A stretch of DNA of 64,000 bases from Serinus canaria (GCF_022539315.1 NC_066313.1:36555059-36619058); one strand, 5' to 3'; positions 24,501-36,300 are shown, counted from the first letter of the stretch. The notes: generated by a model from the sequence alone, not told the origin. Numbers and translations: made by a program.

Positions 24501-27500
24501 CTCAGTGCCAGATGCAGCATCTCACACTTTGGGCATGGACCTGCAAAAAGGGGACGTGTGTATTCCTACAGAAAAAAGCAGGGATGAACCTGTGGAAAAG
24601 CAGATCGCCATGGAATAGTATAGAGGAAACAGGACTCTGTGGAAGCAGGAGGAACAGGCAACTGTCTCAGTCTTTATAATTGCCTTGAGCAGGGGAAGCT
24701 GGAGCAATGTTTTACTTCATGAGATGTAGTCTCCTTTGCCCTCATCATTGTGCCTGAGGGCTCCAGCACCAGCCCTGGCTGATTTCCCTCCTATCAGCAG
24801 CTGCACCATCATAACGTTCTTGTTGGCTGACTGAGCTCTCAGCCCCAGCCCATGGACACTGCAGATCAAGCTCCTCTTCTCCGTTTCCCTGACATGGCTG
24901 CTGACAGCGGTGTGATGGTTTGTCACTGCACATTTCCACCTGCTGAGCAGCCATTTCAAGAGCTATTGCACAAGCTCTGTAGTGCCATTTCAACACACGA
25001 ATATCCACTTACCCCACATCTGTTGGCGCAACATCCTGCTCCACCTGCTCCCAGCATCATGAATGATGGCAAAATAACCTGTAAGAAAAGCACAGGCTTT
25101 GAATTGGTGTGCAGCACTTCTGCTGGGGTGGTTTTTAAATTCTAAGAGCTTGGGCATCATGTTCCTCACATGTAAGTCACCTTCTGTCTCTTCTCTGGGA
25201 GTTACACCTGCTTGGATGTTGGTGCTGCTGAAGAGTTACTCAGAAATAAGTGTGGCATTACACCTAGAGCTGTCCGGCAAATTGCTGGTACATCAATTTT
25301 GATTGCTGAAGCTGTGCTGCTTTTTTTTCAGGGTATAAAAAGGTTCAGCATGGTATTGTTGGGGTTTTTTCTTTGGAAAAAATGCATCAGTTTTGAGAAA
25401 ATTGAAATTCTGCCCAGAAAAGATACACAGTTGGACTAGGAATTATGTCAGTTTAAACCTCCTGAGCATTCTGCTCTGGATTATGATTAGGAAATCAGCC
25501 TTGAGCTTCCTGAAACAGATCTCACTTTGGTTTGGGCGGGGGGGGCGGGGTGCTGGTTTGTGCTAAATTTCTGGAAAACCTACAAGATAGACTTCGGTCA
25601 GTGGGGAACTTCCAGTTCACATCAGCTTTCTCCATGGTAATTATCAGGCGGAGCTGGACCAATACAATGCAGCCAGTAACCATCTATGACTTGGGATATA
25701 ATGCTGCCTACAGACTCTGGAGTTAGGAAAAGTTGCCTTTAGTTTGGTAGCCAGAGGGCAAGAAAAGCTTTTGTGGGTCTGGCTGTGCAGCCAGCACACT
25801 CCCGCTGCCTTGTCTCTACACACCAATGCTGGTTAAAGCATCTCAAACAGCAGCACAAGTAAAGGAGTATTAAAAAAATTAGGAAATGGTTACCATAAAG
25901 TTAATGAAAGAAGAAGAACCCAAATCAATCAACCAATCAATCAAAGAAACATAAAAGGTAAAAACTGTAAAAATGGCATGACTAGATGCTGGCAAGATTT
26001 TTTCTCATGTAGGGCAGGAAGAGCAGAATGTCCATGACAAACAAAGCCTACGGAATTTATGTGTAGTGTGAATATCTCTGTTGAACAGTGTAGGACATTG
26101 TTATGAAACTTGCTTAGATTTGTAGGCTCCTAAATATTTTTCAAAGTATTTATTCTCTGTTGCCTTTTATGCACACCCTTGAGGCAACCTACAGCACCTA
26201 CAATGTTGGCTGGACCACATCTGGAAGCCTGCAGAAGTAGAGCATTGAGGTTAAAATGTGCTCCTCTTCCTGCAAAGAAGTCCGCTCTTAAATAATCACA
26301 AATGGTCCCCAAGGCAGCCTCAGCCCCAGTGTTCTACTGTCAGGCACTGAGAAGGAGAGTTAGCACCTCTGCCCATCAAACCAACATTCCTTTTCCTCCA
26401 GGGCTGTCATTTTTCTTTCGAGGTTTCCCATCTAAGTGGCAAACACTTTTGTATCATCTATTAGCCTGGCTCAGGATGAAGGGTTTCCTTGGCAGCTTTC
26501 TTTTCCTGCAGTGCCTGATTATAAACACCTGCCTTTTGACACAGGCATGAGAATTTGCTGGGTTTGGCTGTTGTCAGTAAAACAAGAGCTGTGTGTGAGC
26601 CATGGCTCAGTCAGGCATTTCCTTCTGTTGCTCACAGGCTTTCTATGAGGAAAGGCGTTACTGTGACACATAGAGCCAGTCTTACTCTCTTTACATCCTA
26701 AATATTTGAAATAAGGAAATTGAGAGGTTTTCATGTCATATAATTTCCATTAGAAATTCAGCAGAGGAGGAAAGGGTGGAGCTGGCTGCTCAGCCAAAGG
26801 GTGCGCTGATGGTCTATGTGTCAGTCTACAGATGAAATTCCCAGGTGGAGAGAGGTTTGCTGGCTCACTGTTGTGGGAAATTCTCCAAGAATGGGCAACC
26901 TGTTGGCATGGCTTGCCTCAGTTTCCTTTGGGAGGAATCTAGGTGCATGGGGGAACATATTGCAGCTTCATCTTTCCTCACTGGAGTGTCAGGATATGGA
27001 CCAGACCCCAGTCGTGGAACATCCTGTCCCTTGGTTTAACTCCTTAGGACACTGAAATCCAATCTTCATTTTCCCATGCTTCCAGCACCTGGAAGATGGA
27101 GCTGATGATAATGCTTTCTTTCCCCTTACCTGTGGGCATTTCTCATGCTGTTTTCTGGAAAACATGTACACTCAACAGCATTGTTTGTGCATCAATAATT
27201 ACTCCTAATGCTGTGTTTTGAAGGTCAATGCAAATTTTTCCTCTCCTCTGACTAGTTGTTCTCATTTTTGATGTATGTGGTGCTGGCCACAGGCAAGTCT
27301 GTGTGGAAGCCTTAAAAGAAGGCACGTTCTCAATGAGCCAATGACGCTCTCACCTCTAACATCTTTCCTTTCCTTTCATTGAACGCCAATGACTCCTGGG
27401 CTTGCAGTGATACGAATTTTCCACAAGGTCTCTCATGTAGTTGCACTGCTTCCTTCTACAAACTCATGCCTATGTTCAAGCTCAGCATGAGTAATAAACT

Positions 27501-28630
27501 CAAGTGGTAGCCACAAGAAGAAGCAGACAAGCTGCTGGTGGAGAACAGTTCATGAATGACCCTATGCCATGTTTCTGCTTTGGGAAATATGAGTACGAAC
27601 CAGAGCCACCGCAGGCTTTCCATAGACTTAAGCAGAAGCTGCATTATAGGCTGACTGTGAATGAGATTTACTTTTTTCTAAGTTAATTATTCTAAAAGAT
27701 TCATTTATTTTTTGCCCAGCTCTGTGCCAGTTTGCCATCTGCCCAGTACTGGTCATATGTATGTTACTTGCTCAGCTTTTTAACTGCACTTGGGTAGATA
27801 ATTGAAAGAGCACAAGGGGAGCAGGCTTTCTGATGAACTGGAAAGATAAGTATTGCCCAACATGTTCCCTTCTAGACATGGATATTCACATAAGAGTGAT
27901 CTTTCCTGAGGCCTGGAATGGAGAACTAGTTATAGAAGAGCACATTCAAACCAGATCCAACCCAAAAGAAGGTGGGTGGGAGTGTGGGAACAGGAGGCAT
28001 TCAGCTTACGAACCCATTTGCAACTCCACATTTGTAAAGTGTTAGCTGGGTCTCGAACTAACACCTGCTGAAACACGCTTCTGATTTTCCCTTAATGTTT
28101 TTGTGAATTGGGGGTGCAGACAATAGTGAAAACTCACCACCTCCAGCTGACCTCAGCTTTGCTTTCACTCTTGGAGGATGAACACTCGTGTAACTTCTCC
28201 ACAGTGAGCAGTCAGGCCTAGTGCTTCCTCCTAGCTTTGAGTCCTGATATTTATTTCAGGAATGTTTTGTATTTCTTTGACTAGGCACTTTTTTTGCCGT
28301 AAATGCATTTTCTCAGTTACATACCCAACTTCTCATTTAAGCTGTTCACATGTTTATGCAAAACATATTTTCACGACCTCTTTTTTTTAACGGAGATTTT
28401 CTTGGCCCCAAATTTAAAACAGAACTGAACGCAACTCACAATAAATATTAATCTCTTACCAGTATCCCAGCTCCCAGAATGCCGTGGAAAAACCAGACCA
28501 AATCAGTTATCTCGCTGAGCTGCAGTACTTGTCCATTGGGGAAGTACAGAAGAATGTTGGAGACAATGGCACATACTGCCAGTGGGAAGAGGGTGATCCC
28601 AATGCACTTTGAACACTTCCCCGTGCACAT
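18512..28630 (-). CDS. L6-type tetraspan membrane protein (TM4SF1/TM4SF4/TM4SF5 group), complete, 4 coding exons
   Basis: Coding exons in transcription order are 28630-28460, 25078-25013, 19637-19492 and 18713-18512. They give 194 residues (family members are about 197-202), with GT-AG junctions throughout. The start MCTGKCSKCIG is the hallmark L6-family N-terminus. Helix 1 is followed by NILLYFPNG, then VWFFHGILGAG in helix 2, a short cysteine-bearing loop (GCCANRCG), MLLSVILSVMGFAGGAYCV in helix 3, an extracellular loop with GPLC, predicted N-glycosylation sites NDT and NQT and a second cysteine, and finally WNIVLFSILLVIG and FIQVINGLTGFICG in helix 4. The last helix resembles human TM4SF1 slightly more than TM4SF4, while the short exon 2 loop is more like TM4SF5, so I give no symbol. 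L6 proteins sit at the cell surface and affect adhesion and growth. The tail ends RRRKVGMQ; a weak donor (AAAG|GTTGGT) at the VGMQ codons could alternatively lead to another terminal exon. Confidence 0.92.
18827..18868. repeat. 22-bp tandem duplication with inverted CCAAT motifs
   Basis: TGGTGCTATAATTGGTCAAA occurs at 18827-18846 and again, identically, at 18849-18868. Each copy carries ATTGG, the reverse of CCAAT. It lies in intron 3 of the TM4SF gene, about 110 bp upstream of its last exon. Confidence 0.95.
21974..22040. repeat. T/G simple-sequence stretch (TTG, TTTG units)
   Basis: Low-complexity DNA with GTTGTTGTTG, then TTTGTTTATTTGTTTG and TTTGTTTGTTTGTTTTTG. It lies in intron 2 of the TM4SF gene and creates spurious hydrophobic open frames on the plus strand. 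Confidence 0.85.
23368..23458 (+). mobile_element. Short CR1 3' fragment, sense orientation
   Basis: The segment GGTTGGACTTGGTGAACTTGGAG, then TTTTTCCAACCTTAATGATTCTGTGATTC, is the last roughly 90 bp of a CR1 element, including a slightly changed terminal 8-bp repeat. Confidence 0.85.
25079..28459 (-). other. Intron 1 of the TM4SF gene
   Basis: About 3.4 kb with donor CTG|GTAAGA at 28460 and acceptor TTCTTACAG|GTTATT at 25078. A G-rich run (GGGCGGGGGGGGCGGGG) at 25534-25550 stands out. I see nothing else. Confidence 0.7.
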
Positions 28631-28703
28631 GGCAGCTCTCTGCTCAGGAAAGATACAGGGAGGTTTGGGTTACTGCGGTGCAGGGAACACCAGATTTCAG
28701 CAG

Positions 28704-28710
28704 TTTTATA
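28704..28710 (-). promoter_or_regulatory. TATA box of the TM4SF gene
   Basis: TATAAAA on the minus strand lies about 75 nt upstream of the ATG at 28630, which would place transcription start near 28675-28680 with a 5' UTR of about 50 nt. It is directly preceded on the minus strand by ATCAAAG, a TCF/LEF-type core motif. The motif is seen; its function is inferred. Confidence 0.55.
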
Positions 28711-29026
28711 CTTTGATAAAAGAAGAATCAATTTTTTAGAAAGAAATGTTTCAGGTAAGACATACACAGATAATACTGTTCTACAGACCCTGTTCCCTTA
28801 AGAGAATTTATTTAAAATTGAATTATTCACCACTGGGATGTTTAACTGAGTTTATTTGAAATTGTAGGACTAAACCTGTGTTGCTAGGAAATTACCAGAG
28901 AGTTTCATTTTAGTTGTTAATGGACAATTGTCTGTCCATTGGGAATATCAGTAACAAAACCATGACTCCACAAACAGATACCCTGGCTGGCAGTCAGGGC
29001 TAAGGCCTTGAGTGGAACGGGAGGAG

Positions 29027-29031
29027 GATGC
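29027..29031. repeat. Left target site duplication of the solo LTR
   Basis: GATGC immediately precedes the TGTCC terminus and is repeated exactly at 29947-29951 after the ACA terminus. Confidence 0.85.
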
Positions 29032-29946
29032 TGTCCTGGTTTAACCAAGCCTGGTTTTCAGTTGTAGGGGGAAGATTGACATCCCCTTTACCAATCGGAG
29101 GGCTAGTTCTGGAGATGTCAAATTCTATATGGGAGAATTAAGGAGATGCCTGCGTCTTAGGCTGAAATTCTTTTGTGGGGCTGTAGTGGAGATAAATTTT
29201 TTGCTATCTCAAATTTCATTTTTTCCCTATAATTCATAAAGTGCATAAAGAAATGCAGCATTTACCCACAGCCCATGAAAAAAACTCACTCATGCGAAAG
29301 CATATAAATGCTAAAAAGCTATAATCCAATAAAAAGCTTAAAAAGATAAGAGAGATGAGAAATTTTGCCACAGGGTTAGAAGAAGAAAAACCTCTGTTCC
29401 CAGAGATAAAAAAAAAAGAACTTTTGTTTTTATGCTAAAAAAGCATAAAAGCTTATCCTTAAAATAGTACCCCATGAGTTGACGTAGCCCATAGAAGCAG
29501 CTTTGAGAAAGCTGCAAAGCATAAGAAAGACCTTCACACTGCAAAAAATTTGCCTTTCCCAGGCAGCTGATTTGCTATGACATTAAAGCCACGAGAAAAC
29601 TGTTTCTCGTAGAAAAGTCTCCATAGCATGGCAAGAGAGACTCCTCTCCCCAAGTAAACTAAAGCAAGGTTATTTTAGAAGTGGTAAACTGACTAAAAGT
29701 TCCAGGTTTTGTCTCTTCATGTTGTCAGGGGGAAAGAAAAGAGGGTGTGGGGGGGAAGTGTTTTGAAGAGCTATTCTGATTTGCTTATAATTTTTCTTTT
29801 AATATTGTTAATAAAGTTCTCTTTATACCCTTTAAAGTCCTGAGCCTGTTTTGTCCTCCTCCTCCTAATCCATATCTCACAGCAAGAAATAAGTAAATAA
29901 TTTCTAGTGGCTGCACTAACGTTTAGCCAGCACTAAACCCATTACA
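29032..29946 (+). mobile_element. Solo LTR of an endogenous retrovirus, with 5-bp target site duplication
   Basis: The 915-bp element begins TGTCCTGGTTT and ends ATTACA (TGT...ACA termini). It is flanked on both sides by GATGC (29027-29031 and 29947-29951), a perfect 5-bp target duplication. Near its 3' end AATAAAG at 29810-29816 is followed by a pyrimidine-rich stretch, the usual R/U5 arrangement; CATATAAATG at 29301-29310 is a possible TATA region. No internal retroviral genes or second LTR adjoin, so this is what remains after LTR-LTR recombination. A 5-bp duplication fits ERVL-type or some other avian families. Small open frames inside are not genes. Confidence 0.88.
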
Positions 29947-29951
29947 GATGC
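29947..29951. repeat. Right target site duplication of the solo LTR
   Basis: GATGC immediately follows the ACA terminus and matches the left copy exactly. Confidence 0.85.
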
Positions 29952-30414
29952 CTTGGGTTTTCTGGGACCACTGTCTTGGGAAGCTGATTTGAAATCTCTT
30001 GCACTGAAGGTATAGGAAATGGTTACCAAGGATACCATGTGAATGTTCAACCCTGCCTTGGCACTGGGACAAGCAGGGAAGCCTCCCTAGGGTGCCTACC
30101 AGCTGCATTTCCTCTATTTCAGTCAAAAATACACCCTCAGCAAGAATTTGAGACATATACTGTTTACTGTGACGTGATTATTCTGCACGTAAGGGTTGGT
30201 AAGACTGTGGATTATGGGCCTGCTTGGCACCCACCCTAAAATATCTGAAAAGCTGCAATCTTGTCTAATTCTGTGTCTGTTTGCTAAGGATAGGTCAAAA
30301 AACCATCCCATCTCCTTTTCAGAGATCTGTCATAACATACAGTGGCTTAGTAGTTCATAGCATCCAGGTTCTTTTTTTAAAATCAAAGAATGAACATAAA
30401 TGAAGAACTGGTTG

Positions 30415-30760
30415 AGAGAGATTTCTGCAGGTGTCCAGTCTGACCTCCTGCTGAAAGCAGGACTACCACCAACACTAGGTCACTGTGTCAGCCACAGCTT
30501 TGTGTAGCTGAGCTTTAAAAACCCCCAAGGATGGAGCCACCACTGCCTCTCTGGGTGACCTGTTGCCGGGTTGGCCCAATCTCTTGATGAAAAAGTATTT
30601 TCTCGTGTCCAGTCTGAATCTCCAAAGCTGTAAACAGGGCTGTTGCTCCTCATTATATCCTCTCATACTGCTCCATCAGCTCTGTTAAACCCCAGTTTTT
30701 CATAGGCTGTTATTAGACCCCTCTTCACCAAAGTCTACAACCTCAGCTCACACTGCACCC
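30415..30760 (-). mobile_element. CR1 LINE fragment, antisense orientation
   Basis: Read on the plus strand it shows the reverse-complement CR1 landmarks: GTCCAGTCTGACCTCCTGCTGAAAGCAGG, CCCCCAAGGATGGAGCCACCACTGCCTCTCTGGG, GATGAAAAAGTATTTTCTCGTGTCCAGTCTGAATC and TTATATCCTCTCATACTGC. The terminal 8-bp repeat is missing. Confidence 0.85.
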
Positions 30761-32279
30761 ATGATGTGATCTACAGCCAGAGAGAAAAACCTGATCCCTA
30801 CAAAAGTGGATCCACAGATATGCCTCCATGTCAGTTTGGAAATTTCAGACTATTGGGTCAGAGATTACTGAACTTGCATATCACTTTCAACTTTATGGCA
30901 CAAACTGATCACAACTTCTTTGTGATGTTTTGTCATGGCGTCATTCCACCTCAAGGCTTTCAAATGCATAAAAATATAAAATGTGCATGAAAATACAAAA
31001 TATCAAGCTGTGGATTTCTGTCCTCAGAGAGAACTGTCAGTTTATGACAAAAAGGGCTTTGCTTTCCTGTGAGTCCATTATCAAATGCAAGAGAAGGATA
31101 AGGACATGGGCACGCACCATTTTGTGCACACGCAGGTGCCTTTGCTTGTTATGTGCAAATAGTTTTTGTAATAACTGAGGCAGTCAGCAATGAAATGTCC
31201 CTCAATTTACTCATGTGCATTGGCTAATCCGGAAAGTTTTATGACAAAGATTGGTGTGGAGAAGCTGTTGCTGACAGAGGCTTCTTCTGAGTTTGCATTT
31301 CTATAGCAAAAAATTTGCATCGTTCTCTGCTGCTATGAGTTCAACAAGAGCACTGTGCTTGTGCACATTTTCTTCTGAGCACTTTGCAGTCATGTTGAGC
31401 TTTACAATCTGTCTTTAAAATAAGCTAACTGGCATTAAACTATTCCAGATGGGATCGTTTTTAACAGAGGTACTTCTGTGTTTATGGTCATTATGTGTTG
31501 TTTACACAGTGCTCAAAATTTGGCAAAGCATTTTGCAAGCCTCTGGAGAAAGTCCTAGTTCAAAGAGATAAAAATCTAAACAGACAAACAATGTGCAAGT
31601 GAAAGATGAAGTGGGGAAAGAGAAAGGAGAAAAATGGAAATAATACTGGATATTTCACCTGTCTTTCAAATAACAGTGTCTAGGTTATTTTTTTACACTA
31701 ACTCTTGCCTGCCTGCTTTCCCATCTCATTCCAACTTTAGCCTTTCCATTTTTTTGCCCAACCTCACCTACCTCCCCTCCCCTGAGAGAAGAAAACCAGC
31801 ACAGGCGCAGCCTAGCCTCCTTCTACAAAAAGCTAAGCCTTGTAGCTGAATTATAAATTCTCTTCTGCATCTTTCGTACATGGCTGGAGGGCCTGGTTCT
31901 TGTATGGCACAAAGCAACGTGACGCTGGTTTGGTGGGAAGAGCTGGGGGTTCCAGCCCTTTCTCTCTGACCTATCTCAATACCACTTCAAACTGCAGGGA
32001 GAACTTACCTAAACAACAATCACCAGACCTACTGAGAGCCTCTACCACCTAAATCCATGCCGCTTTGCCACCTGTGCACATCAGAGGTGTGTTATTATAG
32101 CTTAGGAAAACATTCCGGGTTGCCAGAAGCACTAAAACACTTTATTAATTCACCAAACAAAAGCACATTCTGCAGCTTCGTTAAGCAAGGTGGCTCGAAC
32201 AAGCTTCTAATTTTTAGTGAGGTTTTTAGAAAGTTTTGCTTTTTAATGCTACAGTAAGCATGTGAATACTTTTGCTTAC

Positions 32280-32490
32280 CTTCTAAGCAGGGCTAAGATG
32301 GCCTCCAGAGTTCCCCACAGCCGGCTTCAGGCTTTCCAGCTCCTCTCTCCTGGAGTGTGACCATCCGAGCAAGGCACAGCGATGTTTTTGGGTGACAGCC
32401 TCTATTAAACAAACAGCTGTTTCTCTCTGAGAATGAGGAAATACCCCAAGTTATCCCTGGTTGGCCAGTGAGAGGTTGGCGTGTCACCCG
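32280..32490 (-). ncRNA. Speculative upstream noncoding exon of the TM4SF gene
   Basis: On the minus strand a near-consensus donor, TTAGAAG|GTAAGC, ends at 32280. A CCAAT-type CCATTGG and an AT-rich segment lie just upstream (32500-32535). The coding exon at 28630 has a plausible acceptor 12 nt before its ATG (TATCTTTCCTGAGCAG|AGAGCTGCC). Together they would allow a 5' noncoding exon and an alternative promoter. The evidence is motif-level only. Confidence 0.2.
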
Positions 32491-32789
32491 CGGTTATTGA
32501 TTATTTTAAGGCAGTGTTCCAATGGTCAATGCCTCAGCCCCCGGGACACATGGATCAGAGCTGTGGAGACCTTTTTACAGCTGTAACCATTTCAGCTGTG
32601 TGGAGTTTGGCAGAAGAGAAAAGGCAGGAGATGGCAGAGAAACGATGAGTACCTGGCAGAAAGTGTGGTTGGAGTACAAGGTGGTAGCATAGCAAAGTCT
32701 GGCATTGGTGTGGCATCATCTTCTGCACACCAGGCTGTGGCTGTTAAAATTCAGTACTGGCTGTGCTCCAAAGCATGCTCCCGGGAGAG

Positions 32790-32965
32790 TTAGATGAGGA
32801 GAATGGGGATGGGAAGGGAAGAAGACTCACAGCAAGACAGGAGAAAAAGGAGAAAGAAGGACAGACAGGCTGTGGACAAAAGAGATGTGACCAAGAGAGG
32901 GAGCAAGGAAACAAAAAAACACACTATTCCGAGGAGGAGAGAGTGGGAATAGAGAAGGGAAACTG
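32790..32965. repeat. Purine-rich low-complexity stretch
   Basis: The plus strand is dominated by A and G (for example GGGGATGGGAAGGGAAGAAG and GAGAAAAAGGAGAAAGAAGG). Frames through it have a biased Lys/Glu/Arg composition and are not credible genes. Confidence 0.75.
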
Positions 32966-33322
32966 AAAATTTGCTTTGGCAGTGGAGAAAATACAGGTTG
33001 AAGGGACACTAGGGATGGGCCAAGAAATGTAAAACATGGTAAAGAGTAATAAGACAATAAAACTGAACTGGGAGAAGACTCAGGAGAAAAGGAGTTTCTT
33101 TTGTAGAAAATGTGATGATAATAATAACTGTTAAAATATGTCTGAACTTTCAAACACAGAAATATATATGTGTCTTGGTAAGTCAGATTTGGGCCCAGTT
33201 GTGCTGGGAATATACCCAGATCCCTTCCTTCAGCTGAATCTCTGACAAGCATCTTTGTCCCCACCTCTCACCTTCATCCTCTAAACTCACTGGGAAAGAT
33301 TGGTGGTGGAGGGTGGTGAAGA

Positions 33323-33364
33323 GTTGACATCTACGCCCATGTGACTTTGGGCGTAGGTGTCAAC
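33323..33364. repeat. Isolated 17-bp inverted repeat (hairpin) with 8-nt loop
   Basis: The left arm GTTGACATCTACGCCCA (33323-33339) pairs with TGGGCGTAGGTGTCAAC (33348-33364). One pair is not Watson-Crick (T30 against G57), and it would be a G-U wobble in plus-strand RNA. The loop is TGTGACTT. It lies in intergenic DNA with no gene call nearby. Confidence 0.9.
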
Positions 33365-36300
33365 CTAGGCTGTGCTTGTTTCTCGTGAGAGAAACAAACA
33401 CTTCTAAGGAAAAGAATCACAAGATCTATTTCAGGAATTACTGTAGGATTACAGTAAATCACTAATGGTAAAAGAATCTCACCTCTTGTTCAGCTCTAGA
33501 TGTCAGAATCTGTTGTCAGATGAATCACGTCCATGAGGACTACCAGCATGGCAGAGTGACTGCAAAAGCACCAGGAATTCAATCCCTGGTTGCATATTTA
33601 ATATAAATAGTAATATCAAATAATCACTGACTCACAGCCAGTGAAAATCTTTAGTGATCTCAGAGGGATCTCAGGCAAAGAACCTTCAATAAAATGCAAA
33701 TGGTAACAAGGAGGAAAACTGAACTAACTCTCTGAATCCAATGCCCCAAACTTAAACTGACACCAGCAGCAACAGCCTTTAACCTTGTCTTTTGTGGCAG
33801 TGCTTCAACCCCAAGGGAAAGGAACAAAGTGTCATACAATCTTCAGACAGGATGGAGGCACGAGGTCTGATGACATTTAAACCAGTTAAAGAATTAACTT
33901 TAGACCAACTTGAAGACCATCAGCAATTTACACTGACAGCTGGAACAACTGGAGGGACCTGCTAACTTATGTAGAGAGTTAAGAAGCAAATGAGGGAACT
34001 TCATAGTGATACTTAAGATGAACCCTGCCCCTAAATCTCATATCCTGGTTGCTTGGAGTTTTTAAAGACTTTAACTCCATAATATTTCTCAGACACCACC
34101 TTTCCCATCTTCCCATACCCAGCACCCTAAGTTGGGCTCAGCATCCTTCATTTTGATTCTGTTTTTCTCTGGTTTTGCCTGGCTCATACTCCTCCAGGAT
34201 GATGTGCAAACCTCACCTCTGTAGTTTCTTACCTATACTATGTCCCCAGCATTACACATTCTTTTACTGACCTTTTTCATTTTCTTCTCTGCACTTTCCA
34301 AATTTTACCTATCAACAGTGTAGATTTCAAACTGTTTCGAGCAAGTTCAGTGTTTTCATCTACATTTAAATAAGACTTATGTGATCAGGGGCTTAACTAA
34401 AGACTAGTGCTTCTAGTCACTACAGAAAAAATAAAATACTAATAAGATATATTGAACTCTATTCTTTTACTGGTTCAAGAATTTCTTTAAATGTGCTCAT
34501 TATTAAGTAGGATTTACATTCAGTCTTTGATGAGTTCTGTGCTAAGAACTGCTCATTGTGAGGCACAGGAAGAATGCCAAAAAAAGAGGAACATAATAAA
34601 AATTTGTATTAACACCAGGCATCCTGACTCCTACCTGTTTTTCTAAAGCAACAGACTCACCCAAAAGAAATGAAAGCAAGCAAGCTCTAAAACACTTAGA
34701 AACAATGAGCTTTGTCTGTGAAGTGTTTAGTGGCTAAGCTGAGTGTATACAATTGTGTACATCTATTTTTCCCCCTGCAATATTGACTTTTAAGGCAATG
34801 AAAACATTTTGTGTTCCACTGATCAATGCCTCCTGATTATATTGACTTACTGTACAGCAGCTCTGATCCTCCTTTTATTTTTACCCTTTTAGCCATAAAT
34901 TCTTTATTAATTTTCCAGTTACATGCAGTAGCATGGGAACTTAGAGAGGAACTGAAAATATGTGAAAAATCTTGTTCATCATGATAGGAATGAAAACAGT
35001 TCCAGCCCCACAATTTCCCCGAGTGGTGCAATGTGAGAAACTGAACAATTACAGCCATGTGCAGGTTTTTGAAGGGCATATCTGACTGCCCACTTACTCT
35101 GTTAATTGATCTGCCCCATTTGGAGCATGGCTGCTGCGCACTAAGGAAAAATAGCCTATTTGCTGTTAGTATGCTGAGGAAAAAGGAGCAAAGAGCTTTG
35201 TTCCCATCTATTCTTGTGCAAAACTTGAGTGATTGCTCCGAAGTCACAGCTTTTTTCTAAGTACATGGTGGCACTCCACTCAATTTAATTTATTCAATTT
35301 TCACACAAATTATTTCTTGCTGCTGTTTCCTTTGACACTTTGCTGTTAATGTTCCCTTCAACTGAGTGAAAGGGAGGTTGATTGACCTGAGATCAGACTG
35401 CTGTTAGGAAATTTAACTGCTGTTAAGAAGCTTTTTCCGAGATGAGCTGGCTCTGGGAAGGTCCATGTTCTTGGGCACTGAGATGACCTGGCCTGGAGAG
35501 CCAGCTGCCCCTGCTTCTCTTGCAGCAGGTGCCCCGCAACTGAACCTGCCTGCCTGTTTCCAGGAGCATGCAGATGCTCTGTTAAGGTAGAAAAAGGAAG
35601 ATGGAAATGGCACTTTCAGCATTGTTCAGGTTTTCCTTTATCTGAAGTATCCAAGACCTGCATGATCCAGGCCACAAAGAGCTGATTGCATAGCAAGGGT
35701 ATTGAGGAAGCTGAGAAACAGCTCAGTAAAAAAAGGGTCGTGACTTGAATCAGAGCAGTGACAGCCAGAAAACAACTACTTTTAATAGCTGAATGCTGCA
35801 AGTTAAGTTTTTTATATTAAGGATACCTACGAGTTTGAAGGGGGGGAATGGAAGTTATTCTGGACAAATTTTGAAATAGACTCTCTGTCCTCTTGGGGAG
35901 TGTATTCACTACATTGCACCATCATGCACTGGTGGTCCCAACACACTGCATATGCGGGACATGCACCTTCCCAGCAACAACAGTCACATGGATGGATCTT
36001 TCCTTCTCTTCTGTTTTGCCTATTTTTCATTTCCCCCCTGCTTGTTTCTTTTCTTTTGTCTCTCCTTTTATGTGCAATCCCCTTTCCTACATACTTAGAC
36101 TCTCCCTGCCCCCTGAGATGACATCCTGCTAAGCACATTTTTCTCCCTGCAATGGCAGCACTCACATCATTGCCTCTGGGGGCACTTGCACCACTACCAA
36201 GAGACAGCTTTGGGAATAAGCCCAGTCATTATCAGTTACTCTGTGACCCCAGGGGGGCACAGCCAACCCTCTGCAAAAGCACCTTCTGAGGTGAGGAGAA

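Larger units (their letters stand above)
19638..25012 (-). other. Intron 2 of the TM4SF gene
   Basis: About 5.4 kb between the exon at 25078-25013 and the exon at 19637-19492. It contains the CR1 tip at 23368 and the T/G-rich stretch near 22 kb. The longest open frame (21788-22276, plus strand) is a product of the low-complexity stretch and has no family resemblance. Confidence 0.7.

Noticed and set aside
29338..29544. Open frame inside the solo LTR
   Set aside because: LTRs of this kind do not encode proteins there, and the sequence shows no retroviral motif.
32827..33264. 145-residue open frame on the minus strand
   Set aside because: It crosses a purine-rich low-complexity stretch; the Ser/Pro/Phe/Leu-rich composition is what polypyrimidine DNA encodes by chance.
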